A stretch of 6,182 nt of DNA. Source: Syntrophaceae bacterium. Lineage in GTDB: Bacteria; Desulfobacterota; SM23-61. The notes beneath the pieces were generated by a model that was given only the letters and a program-made list of their open reading frames with translations, had not been told where the DNA came from and made no database searches. This document shows, in pieces, positions 5,481-6,182 of the stretch. The position numbers and the translations under genes were made by a program. Position 1 is the first letter of the stretch. Every line of letters begins with the position of its first letter. The DNA lies in assembly GCA_003154025.1 (NCBI GenBank), contig PMCE01000533.1, forward strand, positions 1-6,182. The letters are read 5' to 3'.

Positions 5481-6182
5481 TCACCCCACCTCATCATAAG
5501 CCCGGGGTCTGAATTTCACCCCCAGCTCTTCCTCGGCTAGCTTTCGGCACGCCTCCAGATCCACTCCCGGCATGGTTAATGCGGTCGCCGTCACCTCGGG
5601 AATGACCTTCTTGGCCTCCCGGAGGAAATCGAGGACTCCCTCGAAACCCTTTTCCCCGAAAGGAGAGCGGCAGAGGCGGTGGTACTTCTGGGCGTTCTCC
5701 GCATTCAGGCTTACGGATACCGCGTCGACCAGTCCTTTCATTTCCGGCAGGATGTTCCGCCCGTAGACCAGGTTCGCCTGCCCGTCCGTATCGATCCGGA
5801 TCTTCGCCCCCTCTTTCTTGAGCTCCGCAGCAACGGTCTTGACCAGATCCAGCCGGAGCAGCGGCTCTCCGAATCCGCAGAAGACGATTTCACCGTATTT
5901 TTTCGGTTCCCCGACGGCCGTCAGGATCTCCCGGGCATCGGGTTCACGAGACAGCTCCAGGTCATGCCCTTTGACCACAAAAGATGCATTTTTCCAGCAG
6001 AAAGTGCAACGATTGGAACAGCGGTTGGTAATGTTCAAGTACAGGGAATTCCGGATGGGATAGGCAATCTTTCCTTTGGGAACCTCTTCCCCTACCCCGA
6101 AGAGCAGGTTGGCATTCAGGGAGGTGATGCGGGCCACGTCTTCAAGGCTGAGCCCCTTTAATTCCGCCACTTTCTCCGCTGT
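5481..6182 (-). CDS. TatD-type hydrolase fused to a TatD-linked radical SAM domain (5' part outside the window)
   Basis: In one open frame from the right edge, the first 29 residues (VAELKGLSLEDVARITSLN then ANLLFG) match the C-terminal end of TatD metal-dependent hydrolases. After a short linker a radical SAM domain begins: YPIRNSLYLNITNRC, with CSNRCTFC (Cys55, Cys59, Cys62 of the visible part) as the CxxxCxxC 4Fe-4S motif, then VFCGFGEP (100-107) as the SAM-contact motif. Further TatD-linked radical SAM landmarks follow: RIDTDGQANLVYGRNILPE, DAVSVSLNA and the ending YDEVG. This subfamily (TIGR04038-like) is known as a neighbour or fusion partner of TatD; its substrate is unknown. The part seen is 233 residues plus stop, and the catalytic half of TatD is off-window. 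The true start is therefore not visible; a GTG at 6170 is internal. The stop overlaps a possible GTG start of the DUF3047 gene. Confidence 0.9.
   Translation of the reverse strand, partial: TAEKVAELKGLSLEDVARITSLNANLLFGVGEEVPKGKIAYPIRNSLYLNITNRCSNRCTFCWKNASFVVKGHDLELSREPDAREILTAVGEPKKYGEIVFCGFGEPLLRLDLVKTVAAELKKEGAKIRIDTDGQANLVYGRNILPEMKGLVDAVSVSLNAENAQKYHRLCRSPFGEKGFEGVLDFLREAKKVIPEVTATALTMPGVDLEACRKLAEEELGVKFRPRAYDEVG

Noticed and set aside
1..6182. Defence system, CRISPR array, toxin-antitoxin pair or mobile element
   Set aside because: No spaced direct repeats, transposase, integrase, or short paired genes of those kinds are visible on either strand.

Overview
The window suggests a moderately GC-rich anaerobic bacterium, most likely from the former Deltaproteobacteria (Desulfobacterota/Syntrophobacterales type). 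The grounds are gene content, not any marker gene. There are two rubredoxin-type iron-sulfur modules and a ferritin-like diiron protein. There is also a TatD-linked radical SAM protein, a DUF3047 exported protein, and GTTCAAGGGTC-like intergenic repeats that I associate with this group. The taxonomic call is an inference. I found no rRNA, tRNA, CRISPR array or intact mobile element.

Every supported gene is on the minus strand, so transcription runs from high to low coordinates. At the right edge is the 3' part of a fused TatD-type hydrolase/radical SAM gene (5481-6182, open at the window end). It abuts a secreted DUF3047 protein (4747-5442). A 9-bp perfect inverted repeat follows as a candidate terminator (4686-4738).

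A candidate promoter with an AT-rich dyad (4610-4641) then precedes a ferritin-like diiron protein (3987-4493) and a classic 53-residue rubredoxin (3735-3896). These two look like a small redox or oxidative-stress unit. Next comes a 486-bp stretch without an intact gene (3249-3734). It holds a frameshifted C-terminal remnant that resembles the UROD/MetE-like barrel family (about 3367-3632) and an intergenic inverted/tandem repeat (3272-3367).

The left half carries a YyaL/SPATA20-type thioredoxin-domain protein (1164-3248). It is tightly coupled, with a 7-bp gap, to a bile acid:sodium symporter family transporter (245-1156). A partial gene (1-150) starts with a short rubredoxin-like domain and is probably a rubrerythrin with its rubredoxin domain at the N-terminus.

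The shared theme is anaerobe redox housekeeping: electron transfer by rubredoxin, diiron peroxide or iron handling, and a thioredoxin-fold protein. I see no convincing sign of a wholly undescribed system. The points most worth a second look are the TatD-radical SAM fusion, the decayed gene fragment, and the dyad over the ferritin-like/rubredoxin promoter.
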